64,000 nucleotides of DNA from Bedellia somnulentella (taxonomy: Eukaryota; Arthropoda; Insecta; Lepidoptera; Bedelliidae): contig OY755197.1 of assembly GCA_963576735.1 (NCBI GenBank), positions 10,986,501-11,050,500 on the forward strand, given 5' to 3'. The first letter of the stretch is position 1. The number at the start of each line of letters is the position of its first letter. Positions 20,753 through 32,523 of this stretch are shown piece by piece. Both the position numbers and the translations under genes were made by a program. The notes under the pieces are model-generated. The model made no database searches, was not told the origin of the DNA, and saw nothing but the letters and a program-made list of their open reading frames with translations.

Positions 20753-21430
20753 TATTGATACTGGGTGACACAAATTTAATGAGAGAACGAAAACATATTA
20801 AATGAGAAAGAGTATGCTTTTCCAGTCTTTTTGCCAATTTGGGCTCAGCAAAAAGAGAAAGCGGCGGCATACCAATCCTGTCCTGACAATCTTGAATTTT
20901 TGTATCAACTTTCCTTTTTCGTATATTTTCTTAACTCATTTCTTAACTAATATTATTAAAAGGCTTGACAAAAAACAATTTAAAAATTAATTATAACAAA
21001 CATGTAAAACAAATTTGGAATCGACATTTAATTTTTAATCAAGTAATAAGTAGTTATAATTCAATTATGCTGATAAGAAAATTTACTGTACGACATCTTA
21101 ATCTTAGCAGTGATAATGGACAAATATAGTAATAAGCTATGAAGTGGTTGGTGATGTTTGCAAAAAATATCAGGCTTCTTAAATTAAACAAATAGATAAG
21201 TAAATAAATAAATGGACGGACATATTATATTATTATACACACATCAAGTTAGCCCCAAACTAAGTTAAACTTGTATTATGGGATACTAACTCAACGATAT
21301 ATTTAATAAAAAAATAGAATAAAAATGCTTTATTTACAAGAAACAAGAGTTTTAATAAGTTCTTAATATAAATTAATAGTTATTATATAATACAAATATA
21401 AATAACATCCAAGACTAAGATACAAAAAAA
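20753..21430. other. AT-rich spacer
   Basis: A 62-aa ORF at 20802-20990 is AT-driven. No repeat recognised. Confidence 0.3.
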
Positions 21431-21792
21431 CATAAACATAAACGTTCACGCCGTTTATCCCCGAAGGGGTTGGCAGAGGTACCAATACTTCTGAACTCAC
21501 ATGGCAGCGCCATCTAGTGTCCAGAGAAGGTACCCACGTTTTGCTTAGACAGTGTACTCACGTGATAGGGGGCAGGCCTATCGCCGTTTTGTACGAATAC
21601 ACTGTCACATGACTAAGTACAACTCAGTCATGTGGGTTTCCTCACGATGTTTTCCCTCACCGTTTACAACCATGATAAATTAACCACACAAATGACTTTA
21701 GAAAAGACAAATTGGTGTAGGCCCGTCCCAGGATTGGAACTCACGCCCTTCTGTTTTCGGGCGGGTGTTCTACCCACTGGACTATCATGTCG
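21431..21792 (-). repeat. SINE-A, variant subfamily
   Basis: Differs from the main type in having GTCCAGAGAAGGTACCC and a head read as ATCATGTCG with GGCGGGTGTTCTACCC. Shares these with the copy at 38777-39160. Confidence 0.9.
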
Positions 21793-21879
21793 TTAAGATA
21801 CAATAATTAATGCTTATCACATAAATGTTGCTGTTGTTTTTTTTTTTTTTTTTTTTATTATTTATTATCTTCTCTCAGC

Positions 21880-22093
21880 GCCTTGCACAGTTATCGATCA
21901 TCGACAAATATCGATAGAACATGAATAGCGGTATAATCTTGATGTCAGAGGCTATCATTACGAAGACTAGTAGTAAAGTTCTGGTTTCAGACCGCGCACG
22001 TTTAGTTTGTGATTGGCGCCTGACAACCGTTGGCGTCGTAAATATATCGTGTTTACTTTGATATATTTGTAGAAACAATATCTACTTTAACTG
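21880..22093 (+). promoter_or_regulatory. Possible host promoter and non-coding first exon
   Basis: A TATCGATA box (about 21908), a second ATCGAT and a GC-rich stretch (CGCGCACG, GATTGGCGCC, GGCGTCG) in otherwise AT-rich DNA are followed at 22094 by CTG|GTAAGTAA, a strong donor site. TATCGATA is a DREF-type box common in insect promoters. No ORF. Inference only; it could serve the exon at 40183. Confidence 0.3.
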
Positions 22094-23044
22094 GTAAGTA
22101 ACAGATTGTATCTTTTAGTATAAAAATATATCAGTGTTTGGTTTAGAAATTTTAGAATACTGATTTGATTAATTTGATACGTCCGTGCAATCTTGATTTA
22201 AATTAAACACATGTGTTTTTAATTACATAATATAGTTAGAATTAGACATGTGTATGAAACTTTATGTTTACATTTTATTTTTCTTTATTTGTTCTTGAGT
22301 TTAGATTAAATGTTTTTACTTTTTCTTTCTGATGGGAGTGAAACAATTTTCATTAACGAGAAAAAAAATACGCTGTGGTTGTGGAAAACCAGTAATAAAT
22401 TAGATGGAAATAGGAATTCTATTTGATTGTTTATTTTTCTTAGTTTAACTTTTTGAGGAAGAAAAATTTAACTTTCTTCCGTACTTATAGCAAAAATAAG
22501 AAGATTTTGAAATCCCGTTCCAGTTTCTATAGTGGAATTACGTTGCATATAATAAAAAGAAATTAAAGTAAAAAAGAGTGTGAATGATAAAAAATGTTGT
22601 CCTTTACCTTGTACCTTTGTTTTTAAATTTATTTTTTACCAGTCTACAAGTGTATGTTAGGGAATAGTAATAGAAAAAAGTAGAAAATTATATTGCCTTC
22701 ATTAAAGGATGACTCTATCCATACCTGTGAGAATTCAAAGCCTCGAATACTATGAACGTTAACAAATAATAATAATAATCATTTATTTCGGAAATTAAAA
22801 CATTCCATATACAGATGAGACCAACACAAAAAAATAAAAATAAATTTCACGACATTATTAAAAACTTACACATCTTCAGATAGAAATAAAATAAAACAGG
22901 CAGTGTTAATTAAAATTAAAATCATATTAAGTTACATAATTAAATAAGCTTAAAAATAAAAATAGATTAAAAATAATCAATACAAACAAATTATAAAATA
23001 GCAATAAAAATAATTTGTGAAGCAAACATAAGATAGCTTAAATT
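22094..23044. other. AT-rich, intron-like sequence
   Basis: Very AT-rich with T/A runs. No ORF or repeat recognised. Confidence 0.3.
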
Positions 23045-23290
23045 TACAGTTCGGCATAAAATATGATGTTGTAAAAAAGATAGAAAAAAGAAGGTTGGGA
23101 TGGTTTGGCCACGCCATCATTTCCCATTGGGTAGGCAGAGACTATTGACCGACACTTTGTACAAACCTGGCAAACCTCTCTAGCTTCGTTCACAACCATC
23201 AATCTTTTCATACATGCTCTTTTATTCTTCATACTTCGGACGCCTGCCATTTTGGAGCACACTCATTATTTGGTCCTGCCTGGCTAGTAC
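23045..23290 (-). repeat. LINE-T 3' end
   Basis: Minus-strand translation contains MKNKRACMKRLM and NEAREVCQ, and the tail side has the CCCATTGGG region. Its upstream part (23240-23290) is shared with 24225-24330 in the opposite direction. Confidence 0.7.
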
Positions 23291-23425
23291 GAGCCGTGTT
23301 TAAACTAGTTATCGCGTGGGATAAAGCAGCCATCTCTTACGCACTTACTTAGTATCGTATACTGCCATCTCATCCTAACCGTTATCGTGTCGATAAAATA
23401 GCGCTCGTGCTTGCCCTTCAGTGTG
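23291..23425 (-). repeat. Repeat D
   Basis: AGTATACGATACTAAGTAAGTG (antisense here) and an ACGCGATA block match 59660-59820; a shorter match lies at 26925-26995. Directly joined to the LINE-T copy, so it may be more of the same element. Confidence 0.5.
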
Positions 23426-23978
23426 TCCTGCGTCGTCGTTATCCCCTAATTTTTTATCTTCCATATTGGCTCTGTAAATCTCTTTACCAATTTCCAATCA
23501 TCCATCATCAATAGTTGCTGTAGAGTTCTGATTTAGAATCTTATTTGAAACGGATCTGAATACCTTTGATATTGGTAAATTCTGGTCTTGAATATTCTTT
23601 AATAGATATTTGTTATTATTTTACTCAACATAATCATGGGGTTTTTTTACGATATTTTCCCTCACCGTTTAAAACCATGATACAGAACATTATTTTATTG
23701 GGATCTTTTGACTTTGAAAGCCTCCAAAACTAATTTTTTTTGACTGTTGATTTCCGGTGTCATTACAGGATTTTCTTTTGCTTTTCCCATACTTTTTTTA
23801 CAGAAAACATAAAACCAAGTATAGCTAATAACTAAGTATACCGAAATGGGTGAAATGATAAGAGATCACTAAATCCTTAACACCAAATGGGCTGGTAATG
23901 TTAGTAGACGATAACCACGTAGGATACATTTAGATCAAATAGAAAACGTGTTCTAAAAGGCAAGCACGTGATCCGAAG
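23426..23978. other. Mostly unassigned; short SINE-A remnant
   Basis: TTTTCCCTCACCGTTTAAAACC at about 23655 is a SINE-A body fragment (minus). Nothing else recognised. Confidence 0.35.
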
Positions 23979-24207
23979 TACATATACTTACGGCTATCAA
24001 TCCCTAGAAGGGGTAGCCAGAGCTAAGGAATTAGAAATTCCTCAGCCACTTTTGGAAGTTGCGTGGGGAGAAGATGGTAAAATAAAGGTTGTTGGTGATG
24101 GGTCTCCAACAGCATCGCCCAAAAATCCCTTAAAAGCCACGATACCGTTAGTCGCCTCTTACGTACACCCACCGGAAGAAATGGGGTAGTATTTTTCTAA
24201 GCCAATA
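23979..24207 (-). repeat. SINE-B
   Basis: Short ATAC tail, full body, head lost at TTTCTAAGCCAAT. Confidence 0.85.
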
Positions 24208-24224
24208 TGGAAAGTAAAATTAGG

Positions 24225-24532
24225 GGATAACGACTACGCAGGACACACCTGGTCCAAATAATGAGTGTGCTCCAAAATGGCAGACGTCCGAAGTATGAAG
24301 AATAAAAGAGCCTGTTCGAAAAGATTGGTGGTGTACATAAGAGGCGACTAACGGTATTGGGGCTTTTAAGGAATTTTTGGGCGATGCGGTTGGAGACCCA
24401 TCACCAAAAACCTTTATTTCACCATCTTTTCCCCACGCAACTTCCAAAAGTGGCTGAGGAATTTCTGATTCCCTAGCTCTGGTTACCCCTTCAAGGGATT
24501 CATAGCCGTGAGTATATGTATGTATGTATGTA
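24225..24532 (+). repeat. LINE-T/SINE-B chimera
   Basis: LINE-T sequence runs to about 24335 (GAAAAGATTGGTG) and passes without a gap into SINE-B from GTGTACATAAGAGGCGAC to its GTATGTATG tail. The junction falls on GGTG, present in both parents. Confidence 0.75.
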
Positions 24533-24693
24533 ATGCTTTTTTATTGAGATAAAAGTGTTTATTAGTATTTCTTTCTCTTGTTTTATCGCTTTTCATAAAC
24601 ACAATCGAATTTCACAATAAAAATACTACCGTGAAGATGGTATCAGTAAAAGCATGAACAAATTTAAATAGTCCAAACCATATGTTGTAAACA

Positions 24694-24745
24694 CACATAT
24701 ACTCACGACTTTAAACCCCAAATAGGCTAGCCTGCGAATTCTAAG
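24694..24745 (-). repeat. SINE-B 3' remnant
   Basis: ACACATATACTCACGACTTTAAA, diverged, only the tail region. Confidence 0.5.
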
Positions 24746-24760
24746 CAATTTAAAACAAAA

Positions 24761-25001
24761 ATGTGTAGTTTCGGCTTAGAATAGCACAACCCCATTTCTT
24801 CCGGTGGGTGTGCGTAAAAGACGATTAACGTTATTGGGGGCTTTTAAGGGATTTTTGGGCGATGCGGTTGGAGATCCATCACCAACAACCTTTATTTTAC
24901 CATATTTTCCCCACTCAACTTTCCAAAAGTGGCTGAGGAATTTCTAATTCCTTAGCTCTGGTCCCTTCTAGGGATTTATAGCCGTGAGTATATGTATGTA
25001 T
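24761..25001 (+). repeat. SINE-B
   Basis: Head GTGTAGTTTCGGCTTAG, complete to GTGAGTATATGTATGTA. Confidence 0.9.
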
Positions 25002-25486
25002 TCCCATTCTATTCTCATTGCTTAGCAACGGACACCGAATTAGAAATAAGATTTATATCAATTGCTCGTTGACAGTTCTGCATTTACGCTTGCACATCTA
25101 AATTGGTATCAATTATTCATTACTTGACCAGCAATTAAAGGGAAGGGATGACAAACGATGATTTTATTTTAGCGGTTCTTAAATAAATGTCGGGCTTAGA
25201 TACATGTTAAAACTATATAATCTTTTTTTTCACTTTATGCTCTATTGTAGTTAAATAGTTTTATACTTCAGAGAACGGAAGTGTTTTAATACATAATTAA
25301 CAGCGATACAAACCGGCTTAGGAGTAGGAAGTAAACATTTTGTCATATTCAATATGATATATCCTGACGGACGGTAGAGACATTTTATCAAAATTTGACG
25401 TAAGTTACTTTACTTATTATTTTTCTAACATATTGTTTTGATTTATAATAGTTAAACAAGTTTTATTCATTAATTATTAGTATTTA
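25002..25486. other. AT-rich spacer
   Basis: No ORF or repeat recognised. Confidence 0.3.
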
Positions 25487-26515
25487 TCTATACTAATATT
25501 ATAAAGCTGAAGAGTTTGTTTGTTTGAACGCTAGGATCTCAGGAACTACCCAATCAAATTGGAAAATACTTTTTTTGTTGGATAGTCCATTTATTGAGGA
25601 AGGTTTTAGGCTATATATCATCACGCTGCTACCAACAGGAGCAAACTATCGGCGAATAATGTTGCAAAAACGGGGATAATTATTCATACTTTAAGGCTTC
25701 CGTTGTGTGCGCTGCGTAAACGGTTTGAGTTACCCAAAAACATGTATTAAAGAATTGTTTCTCTTTAAATGATCTAAAAAAATGTCCGCGACAGTATATG
25801 TCTAACTTTTAAGATTCACTTACTATAACCATTTTTATGGTAAACAAATTTGGTCGACTTTAATGCATTATTGCCATAATGTTTTATCAACATAATATTA
25901 ATCCTTATCCAAATAAATTTGTTGTTGATTAAGAGTATTTAACTGAGAACAAAATTGTCCTTGACATCACTTAATTTAAATAAACATTTTAGAAGATAAT
26001 ACAATTTTAAAATTACTCCGTAACAAAATTTACACGCGTGCATGAAGCGCAAGACAAGAGGCTGCGCTGGCCGGCGAGCGAGGTCACCTGCGCGAGAAGC
26101 TTATGTTTAAGCCTTATCCTATTAATATTATAAATGTGAAAGTTTAGATATTTGGATGTTTGTGTGTTTGTAGCTAAATAAAGACTAATTCACAGAACGT
26201 GTTTAAAATATAAGTTACAGGAAGCCAGATAATGATCTCAATTAACACAATAGGACACTTATTATCCCAGAAAAATTAAGAGATCAATAAATTTTCTTAA
26301 ACAATGGCTAAACTGACTAACTGACTAAGAATCAATGCTCAGCCGAAACTACTATACTTATAAACTTAAAATTTATAAAGTGAAAAAATTGTGAGGACAC
26401 TATGAAAAACACCTTTTTCTCATCGCATGACAGAGACCCGGGTCAGTTAAATATTTCAGTTTGACGACGTGAAAGTCTACACTTTTGACAGTACGAAGTC
26501 TGTGGGGTCAGCTAG
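25487..26515 (+). mobile_element. Non-autonomous Helitron, 1029 bp
   Basis: Starts A|TCTATACTAATATTATAAAG and ends GGGGTCAGCTAG|T, giving 5' TC, 3' CTAG and the A/T target. No ORF. At about 26119 a second Helitron-type start (TCCTATTAATATTATAAATG) appears, so it may be two elements merged or one inside the other. Confidence 0.75.
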
Positions 26516-26997
26516 TATATAAATAAAGTGAACAGTTTTGCTGGACTTGTTTTTTAGTTTTTAAGTTTATTTTTTATTTTTTTTTATAATTTCAATAGAT
26601 AAATAAATAATTAAATCGATTCTCCTTACAACTTCTTTTCCACAACTATTTCGAAGTATGACCACCCTTTAGTCTTATAGTGTTATTATATCATCGTCAC
26701 AGCCCATATATGCCTCTCCAAGGGTTTTTTGAGCCCTTCCTGAAAAGGTTGGGCGTAGTTCATCGTAGTTGCCCCAGGGTGGGTTGAGCCCCTCTGGAGC
26801 ACGGAATCATCTTAATTTTGTTGATTTGCAATATAAAACGACTTAAATACATCCTGGTACGGTTTTTTAACAGTTTTCATATTGTTTTTTTATACAAACT
26901 CCTTTATTTGTTACACTTCGGACAGTAAAGTTAGCACGAGCGATCTTTTGCGATATCGCGTGGTGTAAAACAGCCATCTTTTTGGCACTTAAATATT
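26516..26997. other. Spacer with short Repeat D piece
   Basis: 26925-26995 contains TTAGCACGAGCGATC and a GCGATATCGCG palindrome similar to Repeat D (minus). The rest is unassigned. Confidence 0.35.
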
Positions 26998-27244
26998 CAT
27001 ACATACATACATATAGTCACGGCTGTAAATCCCTAGAAGGGGTAGCCAGAGCTTGGGAACTAGAAATTCCTCAGCCACTTTTGGAAGTTGCGTGGGGAAA
27101 AGATAGTAAAATAAAGGTTGTTGGTGATGGGTCTCCAACCGCATCGCCCAAAAATCCCTTAAAAGCCCCAATACCGTTAGTCGCCTCTTACGTACACTCA
27201 CCGGAAGAAATGGGGTAGTGCTATTCTAAGCCGACACTACACGG
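26998..27244 (-). repeat. SINE-B
   Basis: Full length, CATA tail to ACTACACGGC head. Confidence 0.9.
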
Positions 27245-27320
27245 CAATTTAAATAGTCTATATATTAAAGAAGGCTATAGCCTACATATTAAGTATATTA
27301 AATAATTTACTTTCTTAATA

Positions 27321-27767
27321 ATGGGCTATTTGACAGGTTTTTAAAATCCATTTTATATGATGTAGTAGAAATTAAGGAACCCAGTAAAAGTTTTATTTTT
27401 TAAATCTTGCACATTTGCTGAAAAATATCAAATTAAAAATTAAATATTCAAATAGCGCGTCAAAACACTATTTTGACAATATGGCGCTGCAAACGGGTCA
27501 GTGACGTCACTTGCCTGTATTTGGTCTGTGGCAACAAACGAGCCACGAGGTTTCTTTACAGGCATGTGACTTCATCATAAACTCGACCATTCAAGAACGT
27601 TTTGTGTCACGTGACAAACGTTTAAAAATTTGCATTTTTATTTATGGATTTTTAAAGAAATGAATTATTATTTTCAACTTACGTTAATAAATAACCATTT
27701 TTAAACTCTTAATTTATACTGATGACAGCAATTGACACTTTATTTCTCGCATTGTCAAATAGCCCAT
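27321..27767. mobile_element. MITE, 447 bp, 15-bp inverted ends, TA duplication
   Basis: ATGGGCTATTTGACA at the left and its complement at the right, flanked by TA on both sides (27319-27320, 27768-27769). The interior has TGACGTCA (about 27502) and several CACGTG-like motifs but no ORF. Confidence 0.75.
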
Positions 27768-27769
27768 TA

Positions 27770-28067
27770 CTTTATTACATTAATCTACATATTTGTGATT
27801 TATTTTCTCTCGACGCCATTATAGACCTTACGTGATTACTCGAGTATTTGTATTCATTAAGAAAAGTCATATCAAAAAGTCAATAAATTGTTAAGATATA
27901 CGCAGAATAATTCGTCTTTGACACTGACCCAGTGAGCTGGGCTGACCTCTTGTTATCACAAAACGTTAATGGCATTGTGTGTGCTATGTATATGCACCAA
28001 AAATTACGTAATTATTATTATACTAGCTATATTTCTTCTTTGTAGTCTATCAAATACATAAACATAA
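27770..28067. other. Unassigned stretch
   Basis: No ORF or repeat recognised. Confidence 0.3.
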
Positions 28068-28426
28068 TATAACATAAACGTTTACGCCGAATATCCCCGA
28101 AGGGGTTGGCAGAGGTACTAATACTTCTGAACATCACGTGACTTTGTCACCTGGTGTTCAGAGTACCCACGTTTTGCATGGACAGTGTACTCACGTGATA
28201 GGGGGCAGGCCTTTCGCCGTTTTGTACAAATACACTGTCACATGACTAAGTACAACTCAGCCATGTGGGTTTCCTCACGATGTTTTCCCTCACCGTTAAC
28301 AACCATGATAAATTAACCACACATATGTCTTTCGAAAAGACAAATTGGTGTAGGCCCGACCCAGGATTTGAACACTAGTCGTTTGCACGATAACCGAGTG
28401 TTCTACCCACTGGGCTATCACGGTTG
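28068..28426 (-). repeat. SINE-A, full length
   Basis: AACATAATATAAC tail, complete body, B-box and A-box (GGGCTATCACGG) at the right end. Confidence 0.9.
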
Positions 28427-28440
28427 TTCTATCTATCAAA

Positions 28441-28600
28441 TCTAATATATAAAATTCACGTGTCACTGTGTTTGTCTCCAAACACCTCCGAAACAGCTGA
28501 ACCGATTTAAATGAAATTTTGCATACACATTCGGTAGGTCTGTTAATTGGTTTATAGATATTATTTATGTTCCTAAGTGATAATGGTTGTCATCCCTAAT
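28441..28600 (+). mobile_element. Helitron 5' end fragment
   Basis: A|TCTAATATATAAAATTC, then CACCTCCGAAACAGCTGAACC and TTCGGTAGGTCTG, a layout seen at many Helitron starts in moths. The 3' end is missing. Confidence 0.6.
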
Positions 28601-28619
28601 ATTTTACTTGTATTGTATA

Positions 28620-28793
28620 GAGTACGGCTTAGAATAGCACTACCCCGTTTCTACCGATGGGTGTACGTAAGAGGCGACTAACGGTATTGGGGCTTTTAAG
28701 GGGTTTTTGGGCGATGCGGTTGGAGACCATCACGAACAACCTTTACTTTACCATCTTTTCCCCATTAAATTTTCCAAAAGTGGCTTTTCTTTT
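28620..28793 (+). repeat. SINE-B, 3'-truncated
   Basis: From ACGGCTTAGAATAGC to AAAAGTGGCT, where it passes into a TTTTCTTTT run. Confidence 0.85.
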
Positions 28794-28954
28794 TTTTCCT
28801 TTTTTCTTTTCAAAATTATTTAGGTGGTTCCAACGCCTGGGCTATGACAAGACTGAGTTTCTACTAATAACTCTTTTATTGGAAATAACTTTGTTTTATT
28901 AACTTATTCACAACCATGAGAGCATAATTTGATTTAGATGAATTTTCGAAATCA

Positions 28955-29135
28955 TTATTAAAAGTCAAAAAAAGTCAAAAAGTTTATTTTTCAAAATTAA
29001 GTTAAAAATTAACATTATTTGAACGTCAAATTTTTTAAATTTATCATTAGTCCGTTGCTTCGGAAGGTGTTCGTAAAGAGAAGAAGCAACAAAGAAACTC
29101 TTTACATTCACATTTTTTTTATTTTTTTTATTGGT
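28955..29135 (-). repeat. LINE 3' UTR fragment (same family as 46043-46804)
   Basis: TCATTAGTCCGTTGCTTCGG and AAGAAGCAACAAAGAAAC are nearly identical to 46130-46190. The coding-strand tail is TTTTTGAC repeats. Confidence 0.7.
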
Positions 29136-29240
29136 TTGATAATTTAGGCATAAAGTAAGTACCATACAAAACGACATTATTTTATATAGTTTTTCAATTT
29201 TAAACGCTTTCTACTTCGTTTTTTAAAAGTTTGCTCGTTA

Positions 29241-29465
29241 AGCTGTGTAGTGTCGGTTTAGAATAAAACTACCCCATTTCTGCCGGTGGGTGTACGTAAG
29301 AGGCGACTAACGGTATTGGGGCTTTTAAGGGATTTGTGGGCGATGCGGTTGGATCTCCAACTTTTCCCCACTCAACTTTCCAAAAGTGGCTGAGGAATTT
29401 CTAGTTCCCTAGCTCTGGCCACACTTCTAGGGATTTATAGCCGTGAGTATATGTATGTATGTATG
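29241..29465 (+). repeat. SINE-B with 10-bp target duplication
   Basis: TTGCTCGTTA occurs at 29231-29240 and 29466-29475. Small internal deletion after GATGCGGTTGGA. Confidence 0.9.
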
Positions 29466-29475
29466 TTGCTCGTTA

Positions 29476-29860
29476 GTAAAATATCGGGTTTTACCTGCAG
29501 AAAAGTACAGATCAAAATAATGTCATATTGCTGCTTAATTGCGTGTTATTTATAAGATCTTGTTCTGATACGAGGACATGGCGGAAGTAGATAACTGTAC
29601 TGACATATACATGTATAAAAATTACATATAATTAGAAAAACAATGTTATTTACTAGGTAAATATACTTCTAAGTCAGCTGTACAAAGGTAGCCTTATAAT
29701 TATAATAAAAGTATTTTTAAGTATAAATTAAATAGTGTTCCAATTTAATTAAATAATTAATAGGATAAAGAATAAAATAGAAAACTCTTTTTATGTAGAT
29801 CACAATAAATTACACAAAAAAGAACACAGTTTCTTATGAAAGTTATTTTAAATTATAACA
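29476..29860. other. AT-rich spacer
   Basis: No ORF or repeat recognised. Confidence 0.3.
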
Positions 29861-29861
29861 A

Positions 29862-30154
29862 AACATAAACGTTCACGCCGAATATCCCCGAAGGAGTTGG
29901 CAGAGGTACTAAGGTAGGTAGGTACTTCTGAACATCACGTGACTTAGTCACCCGGTGTTCAGAGTACCCACGTTTTGCATGGACAGTGTACTCACGTGAT
30001 AGGGGGCAGGCCTATCGCCGTTTTGTACGAATACACTGTCACATGACTAAGTACAACTCAGTCATGTGCGTTTGCTCACGATGTTTTCCCTCACCGTTAA
30101 CAACCATGATAAATGAACCACACATATGTCTTTAGAAAAGACAAATTGGTGTAG
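29862..30154 (-). repeat. SINE-A, head-to-head partner 1
   Basis: Tail at left; it stops at TTGGTGTAG, missing the tRNA-like head. A GGTAGGTA insertion is present at about 29910. Confidence 0.9.
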
Positions 30155-30510
30155 TTCAATGGGTACAACACCGGTTATCGTGCAAACGACTAGTCTTCAA
30201 ATCCTGGGTCGGGCCTACATCAATTTGTATTTTCTAAAGACATAATGTGCGGTTATCATGGTTGTTAACGGTGAGGGAAAACATCGTGTGGAAACCCACA
30301 TGGCTGAGTTGTACTTAGTCATATGACAGTGTATTCGTACAAAACGGTGATAGGCCTGCCCCCTATCACGTGAGTACACTGTCCATGCAAAACGTGGGTA
30401 CTCTGAAAACCAGGTGACAATGTCACGTGATGATCAGAAGTATTAGTACCTCTGCAAACCCCTTCGGGGATATTTGGCGTGAACGTTTATTATTATGTTA
30501 TGTTATCTTA
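30155..30510 (+). repeat. SINE-A, head-to-head partner 2
   Basis: Starts within the A-box (CAATGGGTACAACACC) and runs to a TTATTATGTTATG tail. It joins the minus copy without spacer. Confidence 0.9.
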
Positions 30511-30694
30511 TGGAATTACAAACGAAAGCGAATTAAGAGCACTTTGCTAGAACAACAACTTATACATTAATTTATAAAATCACGACCATCCCAGAATAAA
30601 GTAGTGAAGCTGAGCATCAACATGTATAGTTTCTCAGGCACTTTCACTCCCATCCTTCCTTTCCATGTGTGATGAGATAGTACTATTCTTAGCA

Positions 30695-30901
30695 AATACA
30701 TACATACATATAATCACGGCTATAAATCCCTAGAAGGGGTAGCCAGAGCTTCAGAAGAAGATATTCCTCAACCACTTTTGAAAACTTGAGTGCGGAAAAG
30801 ATTATAAACTAAAGGTTATTGGTTCCTCAACCCGACAACTTCTTTAAACACCTATGGGCAGAAATGGGGTAGTGATATTCTAAGCCGACACTAAACAGCA
30901 G
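30695..30901 (-). repeat. SINE-B, diverged, internal deletion
   Basis: CATACATATAATCACGGC tail end and CGACACTAAACAGC head; the middle lacks about 40 bp. Confidence 0.8.
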
Positions 30902-31163
30902 ATATATTCTTGGCCAATCTTAATAAATATCGTACAAGTACGTACCTAAAAACGTGAATGATAAAATTAAATGGGATTAAATTGTAGCGGCCAAAATATA
31001 TTCGATAATAATGTCTAGCTGATATTAATTGATAATCGAAAGCCTTGACAATAAACTTGATAATGTGATGACAGTGTAACTGCACACCTCCCGCTGTTAC
31101 TCGGCCTAATCTACCTATTTCGTATCTTTGTAATATCTTTGAAGTTATAAAAATACGATTTTT
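30902..31163. other. Unassigned AT-rich stretch
   Basis: A 64-aa minus ORF (30891-31085) shows no recognisable feature. Confidence 0.3.
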
Positions 31164-31412
31164 TGCTGTGTAGTGTCGGCTTAGAATAGCACTACCCCTT
31201 TTCTTCCGGTGGGTGTACGTAAGAGGCGACTAACGGTATTGGGGCTTTTTAAGGGATTTTTGGGCGATGCGGTTGGAGACCCATCACCAACAACCTTTAT
31301 TTTACCATCTTTTCCCCACGCAACTTCCAAAAGTCGCTGAGGAATTTCTAATTCGTTAGCTCTGGCTACCGCTTCTAGGGATTTAAAGCCGTGAGTATAT
31401 GTATGTATGTAT
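31164..31412 (+). repeat. SINE-B
   Basis: Full length. GATTTTTT occurs on both sides, a likely target duplication. Confidence 0.9.
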
Positions 31413-31447
31413 GATTTTTTTACACTAGTCACTACATACTCGTACTA

Positions 31448-31776
31448 ACCGTGATAGCGCAGTGGATAGAACACCGCTTATCGTGCAGACGACGATAAGA
31501 TTTCAAATCCCGCGGCGGTCCTACACCAATTTGTGTTTTCTAAAGTCATACGTGTGGTTAATTTATCATGGTTTTCATGAGGAAAGTGAGGAAAACCACA
31601 TGGCTGAGTTGTACTTAGTCATCTGACAGTGTATCCGTACAAAACAGCGATAGGCCTACCCTATCACGTGAGTACACTGTCCAAGCAAAACGTGAATACT
31701 CTGAACATCTCGTGTCATTTTCGCCTGGAATTAGTACCTCTGCCAACCCCTTCAGGGATATATGGGGTGAAAGTTT
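31448..31776 (+). repeat. SINE-A, full length
   Basis: ACCGTGATAGCGCAGTGG head, B-box GATTTCAAATCCCG, 3' end ATGGGGTGAAAG; small deletions in the body. Confidence 0.9.
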
Positions 31777-31909
31777 GAGTAGAGTCACTAGTTTCAATAC
31801 AGTTTCAGACAACCTGTGTTCCTACTGAGGTGCTTAAGTCTAGTCTGAATAAGGTGATTTTGCTAAAGTCTACACAGCTGGCCTTATATGTGAAAGTAGC
31901 TCAGTCCAG

Positions 31910-32155
31910 TTGCTGTGTAGTATCGGCTTAGAATAGCACTACCCCTTTTCTTCCGGTGGGTGTACGTAAGAGGCGACTAACGGTATTGGGGCTTTTTAAG
32001 GGATTTTCGGGCAATGCGGTTGGAGACCCATCACCTACAACCTTTATTTTACCATCTTTTCCCCACGCAACTTCCAAAAGTAGCTGAGGAATTTCTAATT
32101 TTTTAGCTCTGACTTCCCCTTCTAGGGATTTATAGCCGTGAGTATATGTTTGTAT
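31910..32155 (+). repeat. SINE-B with 14-bp target duplication
   Basis: GTAGCTCAGTCCAG at 31896-31909 is repeated at 32156-32169, so the insertion limits are exact. Confidence 0.95.
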
Positions 32156-32264
32156 GTAGCTCAGTCCAGAGGCTTAAAGTGCCCTTCGTAACACAAAATA
32201 GCCAAAATAATCCTTCCGAATTTGTCAACAAGTCATTAGAAGTCAAAATAATCAATCCGGAGGT

Positions 32265-32300
32265 CCGGACGTAGCGGGTTCGATCCCCGCTGAGAGCAAT
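32265..32300 (+). repeat. tRNA T-arm-like fragment
   Basis: AGCGGGTTCGATCCCCGCT forms a 5-bp stem with a TTCGATC loop. No rest of a tRNA is evident. Confidence 0.4.
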
Positions 32301-32432
32301 ATTTACGTGATGACCATACATTATAGTTGCTTAGTCTCGGATGTTATTTATATGTGTATTATATAATATTAAACATAGCGTTGAGTTAGTAACACATAAC
32401 ACAAATTTAACTTAGTTTGAGGCTAGCTTGAT

Positions 32433-32523
32433 ACATACATATACATACATATACTCACGGCTATAAATCCCTTAACGGGGTAGCCAGAGCTTTGGAATGA
32501 AAAATTCCTCAGCCACTTTTGGT
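32433..32523 (-). repeat. SINE-B, 5'-truncated to 91 bp, 10-bp target duplication
   Basis: Only the 3' third is present, flanked by CTAGCTTGAT at 32423-32432 and 32524-32533. The truncation therefore arose during insertion. Confidence 0.95.

Noticed and set aside
26982..27218. Repeated ~70-aa ORFs reading GDGSPTASPKNPLKAPIPLV (also near 24000, 24300, 31200, 38600, 63000)
   Set aside because: Chance open frame through SINE-B. It occurs in either direction and is broken in most copies, with no sign of selection.
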